Assembly: GCA_001275005.1 (NCBI GenBank)
Contig: JWZX01001520.1
Location: 1 to 16,412, forward strand
Reading direction: 5' to 3'
Source of the DNA: Chrysochromulina tobinii
Lineage: Eukaryota > Haptophyta > Prymnesiales > Chrysochromulinaceae
Length of the DNA stretch: 16,412 nucleotides
The notes under the pieces are model-generated. The model searched no databases. It saw only the letters and a program-made list of their open reading frames with translations, and was not told where the DNA came from. Positions 1 through 7,912 of the stretch are shown here, in pieces. The number at the start of each line of letters is the position of its first letter. Position 1 is the first letter of the stretch. Position numbers and translations under genes: made by a program.

Positions 1-40
1 CCCCTCGCGGCGGCCGCCGCCGCCGCCGCCGCCACCGCCG

Positions 41-71
<31 letters not shown>

Positions 72-1977
72 TTTCCGACCGGTCGATGATGAGGCCAGGG
101 ACACCCTTAAGGCCCATCTTGCCGACCGTCTTGGCCTGAAGCGCAGGCGGCGAGGGCAGGCAGAGCACGGCTGCCGAGAAGTCGTTGGCACGGCGCACCA
201 CCTCCTCGCGGTCCCAGCGCAGCCGCTTGAGGTACGAGTTGTAGAAGCCTAGGTACGCTTGGTACGCGCACTCGAGAGTGTGGGGGGGCAGAGAACGCAT
301 GGCGGTGTCGACCTTCGGCTGGATCACCGCCGTCGCCGCCGTCTCCATCGGCGGGCGCATCTCGATTGGGAGATCAGAGAGCTCCTTGAGAAAGCCTGCC
401 TCGAAGTCGGCGAGAAGCAGGTGCCCACCGCCCGCCTTGCCCGCGCGCGCCGTGCGGCCGAGCCGATGGACATACTGCGCCTTATCGGAGGGCATTCCGA
501 CCTGGAGCACGGCGGTTACGTCCGGGTAGTCCATGCCGCGCGCCGACACGTCCGACGAGAACATGATCAGGTTGGAGCCGTCGCGGAAGAGGTCCGCCGC
601 GCGCGTGCGCTGCGGCTGCGACTTACGAGAGTGCATCTCGATGATGGACCAGCCGAGCGCCGTGAAGAGCTCGGCGTACAGCTGGGCGAGGCGCGCCGTT
701 GTGAAGAAGACGAGCACCTTGTATGCACCGTTCTCCCCCACGCCCTCGGCAGAGGTCGCCTGCTGGAGCAACGCAACGAGTTCGGCCGCCTGCGTGGCGA
801 GCGATGTGACCGTCGCCTTCTGTGGCACGTGCGCATGGGTCGCTTGGTCCTCCTCGCCCACAGTGTCGATGAGCTGGCAGTCACCCTGGCGCGTGGCGAA
901 CTGGGCGACTTGCAAGACGTCTTTGGGCATGGTGGCCGAGAAGAGCAGCGTCTGTCGCTGTCCCGCGGTCGGCTGCAGCGCCGCGAGGATCTTGGTGAGG
1001 TCGGGCCGGAAGCCCATCTCGAGCAGCTGATCGGCCTCGTCAAACATGAGCGAGATGAGGTTCATGAACTTGGGCTGCATGCCGTGGTTGTAGAGGAGGT
1101 CATTGAGGCGGCCGGGCGTGGCGACGAGCAGCGCGGGTGGCGTCGTTGTGAGCACCTTTACGTCGCTCTTGACATTCGTGCCGCCGAAGACGACGTGGCT
1201 CGTCAGGCGGGGCTTGTGGAAGGTGAGCAGCTGCTCCGCCTCCTCGCGAATCTGCGAGGCGAGCTCGCGCGTGGGCGAGATGGCGAGGGCACGGATGGCG
1301 CCCGCGGGCGCGGGCGGCGCGTTCACGAGCCTCTCGATCGTGGGCAGCAGGAAGCCAATCGTCTTGCCCGTGCCCGTCTTCGCCTTTGCGATCACATCGT
1401 GGCCCTGCAGGATCACGGGCAGCGTCTGCGCCTGCACCGCACTCAGCACAGCGTAGCCCATCACCTCAGCGATTGCCTTCTTCGTGAGCGGCGAGATCTG
1501 CAACGACTCGAAGGTAACCTCCGTCAGGTGCGCGCGGGTCGTGTTCGACGTGCGCGACAGCGGGTTGGACTTGGGTGGCACCGGTGGCGGCAAGCCGCCC
1601 GCGGCGGCGCGAGCCGTCGTCGGAGGCGGCAGCGTGGGAAGTTCAGCCATGAGCTCATCCTCGTCGTAGTCCTCGTCCTCTTGACCCGCCGCCGGTGCGT
1701 CGCCGCCTCCGCCGCCTCTGCCGCGGCCACGGCCACGGTGGCGCGCGGCTGTGCGCCGGCTTAGGTTGCCCTTGCCACCCTCGCCGCCGTCTCCGCCACC
1801 GCCGCCACCGCCGCCGCCCTTGCCGCCGCCGCCGCCGCCGCCGCCGCCCTTGCCGCCGCGGGGAGTCTCGCCGCCGCCACCACCACCCTTGCCGCCGCCG
1901 CCCTTGCCCTTGCCGCCACCGAACATGCCCTTGCCACCGCCCTTGGCGGGCGGGCCATCAATGGAGACAAATTGCAT
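1..1977 (-). CDS. DEAD-box ATP-dependent RNA helicase, MSS116/RH26-RH31-like (3' end outside window)
   Basis: The frame is open from the ATG at 1977 to the left edge (659 residues, no stop, no intron), and an in-frame TGA lies upstream at 2014-2016. The helicase core is complete: motif I GTGKT with Walker lysine K205, PTRELA (Ia), TPGR (Ib), DEAD at 313-316, SAT at 345-347, ARGMDYP (V) and HRLGRTARAG (VI) at 504-513. Such enzymes unwind or remodel RNA using ATP. The ARGMDYP block and the text around motif VI resemble the MSS116 / plant RH25-26-31 branch, whose known members act in organelles or the nucleus; no clear transit peptide is visible here. The N-terminus (about 12-85) is Gly/Lys-rich, followed by RG repeats and an acidic patch before an internal Met110, which could be an alternative start. 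The C-terminus enters a run of 19 glycines and then RR at the window edge, as in RGG-type RNA-binding tails. It is head to head with the aldolase gene. Confidence 0.93.
13..69. repeat. GCC trinucleotide repeat coding poly-Gly in the helicase tail
   Basis: Nineteen codons of GCC with two ACC interruptions (GGC/GGT on the coding strand) give 19 consecutive glycines just before the left edge. The near-pure trinucleotide array is likely to vary in length without shifting the frame. Confidence 0.9.
1783..1950. repeat. Gly/Lys-coding low-complexity tract in the helicase N-terminus
   Basis: The minus strand reads as long runs of GGC/GGT codons punctuated by single AAG codons, giving repeated GGK, KGKGG and GGGK units at about residues 12-65. 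On the plus strand it appears as a GCC-rich region with periodic CTT. It is probably a disordered, positively charged RNA-binding segment; that role is inference. Confidence 0.8.
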
Positions 1978-2148
1978 ATGGCCGAAAGCTGAGGACTGAA
2001 GGACACGTGTCACTCAGAAAGTTCAGCGTTCGTGTGTCTGATGCCCGTAGCGAAAGAGATAGTATGCCCCATTGAGCTTTTCGGCGCGCTGTCGGCAAAA
2101 GTCTTACGCCGAGTCATCGCCGACGCCGACGCCGACGCCGACGCGAAG
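1978..2148. promoter_or_regulatory. Candidate divergent promoter between helicase and aldolase genes
   Basis: 171 bp separate the two start codons on opposite strands, so both 5' UTRs and promoters must lie here unless they overlap the genes. It contains the 10-bp palindrome GACACGTGTC at 2002-2011 with a CACGTG G-box core. No TATA box is visible. A three-codon upstream ORF (ATG at 2064, TGA at 2073-2075) and an in-frame upstream ATG at 2041 precede the aldolase start. Promoter activity is inferred from position. Confidence 0.5.
2119..2142 (+). repeat. Four tandem GCCGAC hexamers just upstream of the aldolase ATG
   Basis: Four perfect copies of GCCGAC end 6 nt before the ATG at 2149. In the frame of that ATG they read Ala-Asp four times, and they would be translated only if the in-frame ATG at 2041 is used. 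Confidence 0.9.
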
Positions 2149-3151
2149 ATGGACCGTGCTGCATACATTGCTCCTCAACGCAACAACCCCGCATGGCTGG
2201 CCGAGCTCAAGGAGGGCAAGCGCATGGCCCTTGGCTGTGCGATCAACACCTCGTCGACGCTTGCTGCTGAGATCTGCTCGGGTGCGCCACGACTGCAGCC
2301 GCGCGCAAGCTGCAAGCCGCTCACCCGCCTTCTCTCTCACGCCGCTTCTTGCCTTCTCTCTCAGCCGCTTCTTGCCTTCCCTCTCACGCCGCCTCTCTGC
2401 CTCGCCCGCAGCTACGGGCTACGACTTCATCCTCATCGATCAGCAGCACTCTGCCATCGATCCGGAGAAGATCCGCTGCCTGCTGCAAGCCGTACACGCA
2501 GGTGGCTCCAAGGCCATGGTCCGCGTGGGTGGCTGCTACGACCGCGTCGGCATCCAGCAGGCCTTCGACTGCGGCGCGGATGCCATCATGGTGCCGTGCG
2601 CGCAGACGGCAGAGGACGTGAAGCACGCCGTCTCCTGCGCCAAGTACCCAGTCAACGGCCCAGGCTCCCAGGGCGGCACGCGCTCCGTGTATCTCAACCT
2701 TCGCCCGCAGCTACCGGGCGGCTTTCCCGCTCTATTCGAGTACGCCAGCACGCGCGGCAACGCCGAGACGATCATGTGCTTCCAGATCGAGACGGCGGGC
2801 GCTTTGAAGAATATCAAGGAGATCTGCGCCGTGCCTGGCATCGACATCGCCTTCATCGGCCCAGGTGACCTCGCGACGGACATGGGCCTCGTGCGCCAGC
2901 ACGGGATGCCCGCGTGCTGGGGCGTGCCCGAGTTCAAGGAGGCCGAGAAGGAGATTGCCGAGGCGTGTAAGGCGAGCGGCGTGGTCGCGGGCTATTGGAG
3001 CTCTGACCTCAAGGCCAAGGGGGAGCTCGGGTTTCGCTTCTTTGTCGTCAACGCCGACATCCACGCGATGCAGGCAGCGCTCGCCACCCAGCTGGCTGAG
3101 AAGAGGGCAGAGGCGGCCAACTTCGGCACGCCCTCCGGCCTCAAAGAGTAA
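2149..3151 (+). CDS. HpcH/HpaI-family class II aldolase (exons 2149-2281 and 2412-3151)
   Basis: Splicing 2149-2281 to 2412-3151 gives 290 residues ending at TAA 3149-3151. The join lies within one codon (g|ct, Ala45) and restores a continuous family-type N-terminus, which supports the intron. Family members are metal-dependent aldolases that reversibly cleave or form 2-oxo acids (4-hydroxy-2-oxoheptanedioate aldolase type, typically with pyruvate); the substrate here is unknown. Key residues are visible: His57 in the LIDQQH motif, Arg82 in MVRVGG, Gln169 and Glu171 in FQIET, and Asp197 in FIGPGD, matching the catalytic His/Arg and the Glu/Asp metal ligands of HpaI. The ATG at 2149 was chosen for its strong context (A at -3, G at +4). 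An in-frame ATG at 2041 would add 36 residues ending in an Ala-Asp repeat, but its context is poor. The family is mostly bacterial, so ancient transfer is possible. It is convergent with the TAP42-like gene. Confidence 0.92.
2282..2411 (+). other. GT-AG spliceosomal intron in the aldolase gene (phase 1)
   Basis: The donor reads TCGG|GTGCG and the acceptor CTCGCCCGCAG|CTACG. Removing 130 nt joins two open frames that each carry aldolase-like sequence. The 3' two thirds is a pyrimidine-rich tandem repeat. An internal CTCTCAG at 2358-2364 is a decoy acceptor whose use would add 47 nt and shift the frame. Confidence 0.88.
2327..2411 (+). repeat. Three and a half tandem ~24-nt units making up the intron's 3' part
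   Basis: Units begin with GCCTT at 2327, 2351 and 2374 (24, 23 and 25 nt), each a pyrimidine run followed by CAC or CAG and then GCCGC. A partial unit starting GCCTC at 2399 ends at the true acceptor AG. The real 3' splice site is thus the last of a family of duplicated near-acceptors. Confidence 0.8.
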
Positions 3152-3703
3152 GCCGAAGGGCCGTGGGCGCTCACCGAAAGGAAGCGGTGCGCAGCAAGGC
3201 CGGTTGTGTCTGATGCACGGCGTGAGGCTGGATGCCGGGGTGATCGGAAGCAACCCAACTGGCTGGATCCGCACCGGAGCTGGGCATGCGACTCGTACGC
3301 TCCGCTCGCGATTCGGGTGTCGTTGTCGGGAGAGACTCATCGGCGATAGCTAGGATGGAGAAGGGACCTAGGGAGGGCGTGTGACTGTGTGCCACACTGG
3401 CCCCAGACTGGCAGAGACGAAGCAGTACCGTGTCCGGACGTTAAAGTAGGCGCTTCAGAGCGTACCGCGCAGCGTAGCTACACATGATAGAAGGACAAAG
3501 TGATCCGATCGTGTCTGTTTTTCTTCTTCGATACGATATATCATCGCTTCCGCCCACACACGCTTCGATGTGGGCCTGGGCGCATGTGTGGACGCTTTCC
3601 AAACTCAAAAGCTTCGAGTTGCGCCACAAGGAGTTGTGCTTTCCGGCCCTCGCATGGCGCGCCTGCGCAGGTGCGTTTCGCGCCTGTGGCTTCAGGCTTC
3701 GAC
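3152..3703. other. Convergent intergenic region, no gene recognised
   Basis: This stretch separates the stop codons of the aldolase (plus) and the TAP42-like gene (minus) and presumably holds both 3' UTRs. Open frames on either strand are short and resemble nothing known. A T-rich pocket at about 3514-3530 precedes an AT-rich stretch containing GATATATC at about 3535-3542. No AATAAA signal, tRNA or repeat array was seen. Confidence 0.6.
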
Positions 3704-5017
3704 TTACGAGCGGTTCTTGCGATTGCCGGCACCACGCTTGTGCGTATCCTTCCAGTCGTCCTTTTTGATCTGCTTTTGGCGCTCCTCCTCGTCCTCCTCG
3801 TCGTTGCCAAGCTCGCGCTCCTCCTTGACCTTGTTGCGCGCCTCCTCGCGCTCGCCCATCTCATCGAGGTGCTTCGCCTCCGCCAGCGCGCGCTTCGCCT
3901 CCTCGTCGCGCATCCCCTCCTCGACAGTTAGAGTGTACAGGCCTGGGATCTCGCCCGTGTGGATCTGGCGCATCGCACTCGCGTAAGAGAGGCGCGAGTG
4001 CCTGTCGCGCCCCGGGTCCGTCTGGCGGAAGCCCTCCAACACGGAGGGCGTGCTCCCGTCGACGAGGCTGCGCAAATCCCTCCCGAAAGCGCCAGGGCCG
4101 CCATTGAGGGACTCCATGACGCCTGGCGGCGCCGGCGGCAGGCCAATGCGCGGGTCGTTGACGAGCGAGAACATCTGCAGGCCGGCCGCCTTGTTCTCCT
4201 CGGCGAGCGTTGGAGGCGGCGGCAGCGAACCATCAGGCCGGCGCATCTTGGCGATCTGCTTGAGCATGTCCAACTCCATCTCGGCCGCGCGGATCGAGTC
4301 GATGGCCACGTGGCAGCAGCAGCGCACGTTGAGCAGCACCGTCTCCCGCTCGACGTCCTCCTCCCCGTCCTCGTCGTCGTCGTTGTCGTCGCCACCGCCA
4401 CCTCGACCGCGAGTGCGATGCTTGGCGGCCTTCTCGGCGAAAAAAGCGAGGCGCTCTTTGGCGATCTTGCTCGCCTTGTGCCGCTCCAGCTTCTGCGTGC
4501 GCACGCGCGCCGGGTCGGACGAGGCGCTCGCGCCGAGCGTTTCCCAGCCTTTGCACTCCTCGTGCAGCATCTCGAGGCGCTCGAGGTCGGAGAGGAAGCC
4601 ACGTAGGCAAGCGAGCGATTCCTCGAGCGCCTCCACGCGCTTCGCCTGATCGACCACGCGCAGGAGCAGCTCACCGCGGAAGAAGGGCAGCAGCAGGTAC
4701 TTGAGGTCGTTCGTGTTGATGTCTTGACCCAACTCGTTGGCAGAAAAGACGGCTTGGTGAGTGACCTGCAGCAGCGCGGCTTCGCACAGCGCGAGGCCCT
4801 CGCCGACGCGCCGCTGCAGTGCCGGGTCGTTGCCGGCCAGCTCGGTGCCCTCCACCTCGGTGAATGCGGCTTGCGCGGCGCGGAAGTTGACCGAGAGCGG
4901 CCTCATCGCCGCCGCCGCCTTAACCGTAGGCGCTGCGTCGCTCGCATCGAGCACCGTGGCCGACGCGCGCGCATCGAAATGTGAAACTTGGAAGGCGGTC
5001 GACTCGTCTTCTTCCAT
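3704..5017 (-). CDS. TAP42: TAP42/IGBP1 (alpha4)-family PP2A-binding regulatory protein
   Basis: This is an intronless 437-residue ORF from the ATG at 5017 to the TAA at 3704-3706. TAP42/alpha4 proteins bind and stabilise catalytic subunits of PP2A-type phosphatases and link them to TOR signalling. Visible hallmarks: a helical N-terminal region with NTNDLKYLLLPFF (about 101-113), like the DLKYLL block of human alpha4; an R-x-x-K-x-x-R-x-K motif at 173-181, aligning with alpha4 Arg155/Lys158, which contact the phosphatase; and the C-terminal block KKDDWKDTHKRGAGNRKNR (418-436), diagnostic for the family. Between the phosphatase-binding motif and the C-terminal half is an RGRGGGG plus Asp/Glu-rich insert (about 202-224). 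The N-terminal 40 residues are Ala-rich and poorly conserved, so Met38 is a possible alternative start. It is head to head with the RING gene, and a TATA-like CTAAAAAGGG lies at 5071-5080 on its strand. Confidence 0.92.
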   Translation of the reverse strand: MEEDESTAFQVSHFDARASATVLDASDAAPTVKAAAAMRPLSVNFRAAQAAFTEVEGTELAGNDPALQRRVGEGLALCEAALLQVTHQAVFSANELGQDINTNDLKYLLLPFFRGELLLRVVDQAKRVEALEESLACLRGFLSDLERLEMLHEECKGWETLGASASSDPARVRTQKLERHKASKIAKERLAFFAEKAAKHRTRGRGGGGDDNDDDEDGEEDVERETVLLNVRCCCHVAIDSIRAAEMELDMLKQIAKMRRPDGSLPPPPTLAEENKAAGLQMFSLVNDPRIGLPPAPPGVMESLNGGPGAFGRDLRSLVDGSTPSVLEGFRQTDPGRDRHSRLSYASAMRQIHTGEIPGLYTLTVEEGMRDEEAKRALAEAKHLDEMGEREEARNKVKEERELGNDEEDEEERQKQIKKDDWKDTHKRGAGNRKNRS

Positions 5018-5422
5018 GACTTCCCTGCCTAGGCCGCGCGAAGCCGTCTGAGCTGTGAATCTTGTAGGAACCCTTTTTAGAGGGGGGCGCTAAGTCCAGT
5101 GGGATAGATCTGGAGTTCTTTGAGGTGGTCGTCCTCGGAAAGTGTGCGATCTGTCACGTGTCTGAAGTGGTTTATCCTTCATCGTCGTCGCGGTCTGGTC
5201 GCGGCGGAAAGGGAAGAACCTCAGGACGCGACGTCACTCAAGCTGTCCATGTCATGTGGAAATCCCGGCGCCCCTCGGAGGTTCGAGCTAGGATCGCCAG
5301 TTTGCTTTGGCCGAATTCGTGATTGGCGTGCAATCACTCGACGCAATCCGGTCGCGGCAACCGCTCCTTCCACCCAAGCACCAAGACGCGGCGCCGGTGG
5401 TTACCCGCTCTGGTGGCGCGGC
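5018..5422. promoter_or_regulatory. Candidate divergent promoter between TAP42-like and RING genes
   Basis: This 405-bp head-to-head region contains GTCACGTGTC at 5153-5162 with a CACGTG G-box core, nearly the same element as in the helicase/aldolase promoter. A TATA-like CTAAAAAGGG reads on the minus strand at 5071-5080, about 55 nt upstream of the TAP42-like ATG. The RING frame is open back to about 5120, and an in-frame ATG at 5249 lies here in weak context, so part of this stretch could be coding. Confidence 0.5.
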
Positions 5423-7912
5423 ATGGCGGCCGCCGAGAATGGGCGACCGACCGTGACCGTGCAGACCCTCGGCGCCGGCGCCGTGAAGAGCTATCTGAGG
5501 CTGTCGCAGGCGCACACGATCCGGCAGCAGCAAAACCTCTTCAGGAGGATGTACACGGGCTCGTTGTCGCCGTACGCAGTACAAGAGCACGTCGGGCGCC
5601 TCGCGTCTCGGACGGCACCGACGCTCGTGCGTGGCTCGAATCCCACTCTGAGCGCCAGCCATACGCGCCCCGCGCCCCAGCTCCTGAGGCCGTACTATGC
5701 CGAGGCTCCGTCGCACCGTGCGTCACCGCCTCTCATTCAGGAGCCGCGGTCCTCCGTGGCCGACGTGCCGGTGCAGCCGCCCGCGACAGCCGACGATGGC
5801 GCTTCTGCCCGCGCCCCGGCCGCCACGGATGCCAGCCGGGCGCAACGCACCCGCGCCGCACGGCCGCAGAGCGCGAGCAGCGGCTCTTCACGCGAGCATG
5901 GATCGTACCACAGCGAAGTGTTCCGCCTGCAGCAGCAGCTGCAGCAGCAAAGGGCGGATCGAGGATCGGCGCCGATGCCCCACCATGGGACGCGCTCCAG
6001 GCACGAGGGCGACGACGACGAGGACGACGACGAGCGTGATGTGGTGGATGTGGAACCTGGCGCGCTGCGGCTCTCAGCCACACAGCCGCCATACGGGGAG
6101 GCAACCGCTGCTGCCGTGCCAGCCGCTGCTGGATCTTGTTCGGCGCCGTCTACCGCCGCGGCGACGCAGGCGCGCCCGGCACACGCGACGTTCCGAGTGG
6201 CGCTGCGCCCGCCGCTACCGCGCGAGGCTACGCCAACACGCACTGCGTGGTTAGAAGCGATGGCGGCGGATGAAGTACCAGTACCATCCCATGTCCCCTG
6301 CGCCACCGCCTGCACAGCACCGTCCGCCTCGGCGCCCTCTGCCTCGTCGGCTTCCTCGTCCGCCGCGGCGCCCTCTGCGGCGGCCGTGGTGCGGCCATCC
6401 AGACCCGCAAGCGCCAGTGGCACAGTGGGCACGCGACGAGCGGAGGCTGTGAACACGGAGGCCGTGAACACGGCCTCACTGAGCTATCGCGATCAACCGC
6501 CGACGCGCGGAGCGCCTCAGCTTGAGAATGTTGCGGCCGTCGCCGCAGCCGCGGCCGCCATCTCGGCCGCCGCTGCCTCGGCCGCCGCGTCGCTCTCCGC
6601 TGCCGCTCTCGCCGCCAGGAACCTCGCAGCTGCCACGCATGGCCAGCAGCACCAGGACCAGCAGCACCAGCAGCGATCGCAGCCACTGCAGCCACTGCCA
6701 CTGCCGCCCACGGATTCGGACACGCAGCAGCAGTGGGCGGCATCCCGCGGCGGCCCGGATCGCGCGCGCCCATGGGTCCCCCAACGGCCTGCGTCCGCAT
6801 CTGTATCCGGCCGACAGGCACGCGGACCCGAGGCCCTGATCCCCACGATGGCTCCTACGAGCAGCGTTGTGGGCAACGGTGGCGGCAGCAGCGGCGATGG
6901 CAGCAGCGGCGGTGGCAACAGCGGAAGCGCGGGGTTGTCTCACCGGCGCGGCCCGAGCCTGAGCGCTGCTTTGACGACCCATCCGACTCCACCGACGCGC
7001 GATGCCATCGAGTCCGTAATAGTGCAACGCTCTGAGATCGATGCCCTGCGGCGACGCACGGCTGCACTCCAGAGTGGCGCGTCGATCGTGGCGCACACCT
7101 CGGCGGGGCCGCACCGGCTGATGCGACACCATCGGCCATGGGGGACGCAAGAGCGTCGACCCTCGGCGGTCGCACCCGCCGCCGCACCCGCCGCGGCATC
7201 CGCCGCGGCACCCACCGCTTCAAACGCCGTCAGCAGCGCCACCGCCGTCGCCACCGCGCCGGCGACGGCGCCGCCCACGTCTGCCACTCGGCCATCGCAT
7301 CGCCCTGCGCCCGCGCGCCCTGCGAGCGCTGCCACCGGCGCCGCACGGTCCGGTGCCGGGGCGCGCGCGCCCGCTCGCGTCGAGGAGGAGGAGGAGGAGG
7401 CGGTCATCAACGTGGGCGACTACCGACGGCAGGCGCAGCGCTCGCTCATGCTCTCGCATTTGCGAGAGTCGTCAGCTTCCTTTCCAGGGCTTGAGGGCAT
7501 CGATTGGGCGCACCTGGACAATCAGGGGTTGCATGCGGCGGTCTCGGCGATCGTGCGCGTCCACGCGGCCTTGAATGCGGCCGGAAACGGCGAGGCCCAG
7601 ATGCTCCAGCAGCAACTGAGTGCGCTGTATGCTCAGGCGTGCAAGAACGGCGCCGCTGGCCTGCTCGATGACCAGTTGGCGTTGCTGCCCTGCCAGACGT
7701 GCGACGAGCCGTTGCTTCTGCAGCTCGCCGAGCGCTCGATGACGTGTGCCATCTGCCACGACGACTTCGCTATCGGCGAGTCGCTCCGCACGCTCCCCTG
7801 CCAGCATACGTGCCACGCGAGCTGCGTCGGCCACTGGCTACGCATCAAGGCCGCGTGTCCCCTGTGCAACGCCCGGGTTCGGCCTGTCAAGGAGGGCAAG
7901 AGTTGCCCATGA
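5423..7912 (+). CDS. Large low-complexity RING-H2 zinc-finger protein, probable E3 ubiquitin ligase
   Basis: The 829-residue ORF runs from the ATG at 5423 to TGA at 7910-7912. That ATG has G at -3 and G at +4; a weaker in-frame ATG at 5249 would add 58 residues. The C-terminus holds a complete C3H2C3 RING-H2 finger at 775-815: CAIC, then C-Q-H-T-C-H-A-S-C, then CPLC, with the eight ligands correctly spaced and a Trp eight residues before the CPLC pair. RING-H2 domains usually recruit E2 enzymes for ubiquitin transfer; the substrate is unknown. The first ~60 residues, the acidic run of six Glu near 653 and the following ~115 residues look ordered. The middle (about 80-650) is Ala/Ser/Pro/Gln-rich, with an Asp/Glu patch near 193-205, poly-Ala near 370-405 and Gln/His near 410-425. 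No membrane segment is seen. The gene is convergent with the elongase gene. Confidence 0.88.
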   Translation: MAAAENGRPTVTVQTLGAGAVKSYLRLSQAHTIRQQQNLFRRMYTGSLSPYAVQEHVGRLASRTAPTLVRGSNPTLSASHTRPAPQLLRPYYAEAPSHRASPPLIQEPRSSVADVPVQPPATADDGASARAPAATDASRAQRTRAARPQSASSGSSREHGSYHSEVFRLQQQLQQQRADRGSAPMPHHGTRSRHEGDDDEDDDERDVVDVEPGALRLSATQPPYGEATAAAVPAAAGSCSAPSTAAATQARPAHATFRVALRPPLPREATPTRTAWLEAMAADEVPVPSHVPCATACTAPSASAPSASSASSSAAAPSAAAVVRPSRPASASGTVGTRRAEAVNTEAVNTASLSYRDQPPTRGAPQLENVAAVAAAAAAISAAAASAAASLSAAALAARNLAAATHGQQHQDQQHQQRSQPLQPLPLPPTDSDTQQQWAASRGGPDRARPWVPQRPASASVSGRQARGPEALIPTMAPTSSVVGNGGGSSGDGSSGGGNSGSAGLSHRRGPSLSAALTTHPTPPTRDAIESVIVQRSEIDALRRRTAALQSGASIVAHTSAGPHRLMRHHRPWGTQERRPSAVAPAAAPAAASAAAPTASNAVSSATAVATAPATAPPTSATRPSHRPAPARPASAATGAARSGAGARAPARVEEEEEEAVINVGDYRRQAQRSLMLSHLRESSASFPGLEGIDWAHLDNQGLHAAVSAIVRVHAALNAAGNGEAQMLQQQLSALYAQACKNGAAGLLDDQLALLPCQTCDEPLLLQLAERSMTCAICHDDFAIGESLRTLPCQHTCHASCVGHWLRIKAACPLCNARVRPVKEGKSCP
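6443..6472 (+). repeat. 15-nt in-frame tandem duplication in the RING gene
   Basis: Two adjacent copies (GAGGCTGTGAACACG and GAGGCCGTGAACACG, one mismatch) encode EAVNT twice in the disordered middle of the protein. It looks like a recent slippage or duplication event. Confidence 0.85.

Noticed and set aside
259-1764. 501-codon open frame on the plus strand opposite the helicase
   Set aside because: It is codon-aligned antisense to the DEAD-box gene, which has all motifs. The frame is open because GC-rich codons rarely give stops on the opposite strand. Its Arg/Leu/Glu-rich composition is not protein-like.
3914-4649. Overlapping long frames on both strands within the TAP42-like gene
   Set aside because: They are shadows of the TAP42-like frame, which alone carries family motifs (DLKYLL, the phosphatase-binding motif, and the C-terminal WKD...GNR block).
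5280-5295. GGTTCGAGC resembling a tRNA B box
   Set aside because: No matching A box, acceptor stem or cloverleaf could be drawn around it.
5120-5422. Upstream extension of the RING-H2 frame
   Set aside because: The first codon of the longest frame is TTG, and the only upstream ATG (5249) has poor context. The stretch overlaps the divergent promoter with its G-box, so the ATG at 5423 was preferred.
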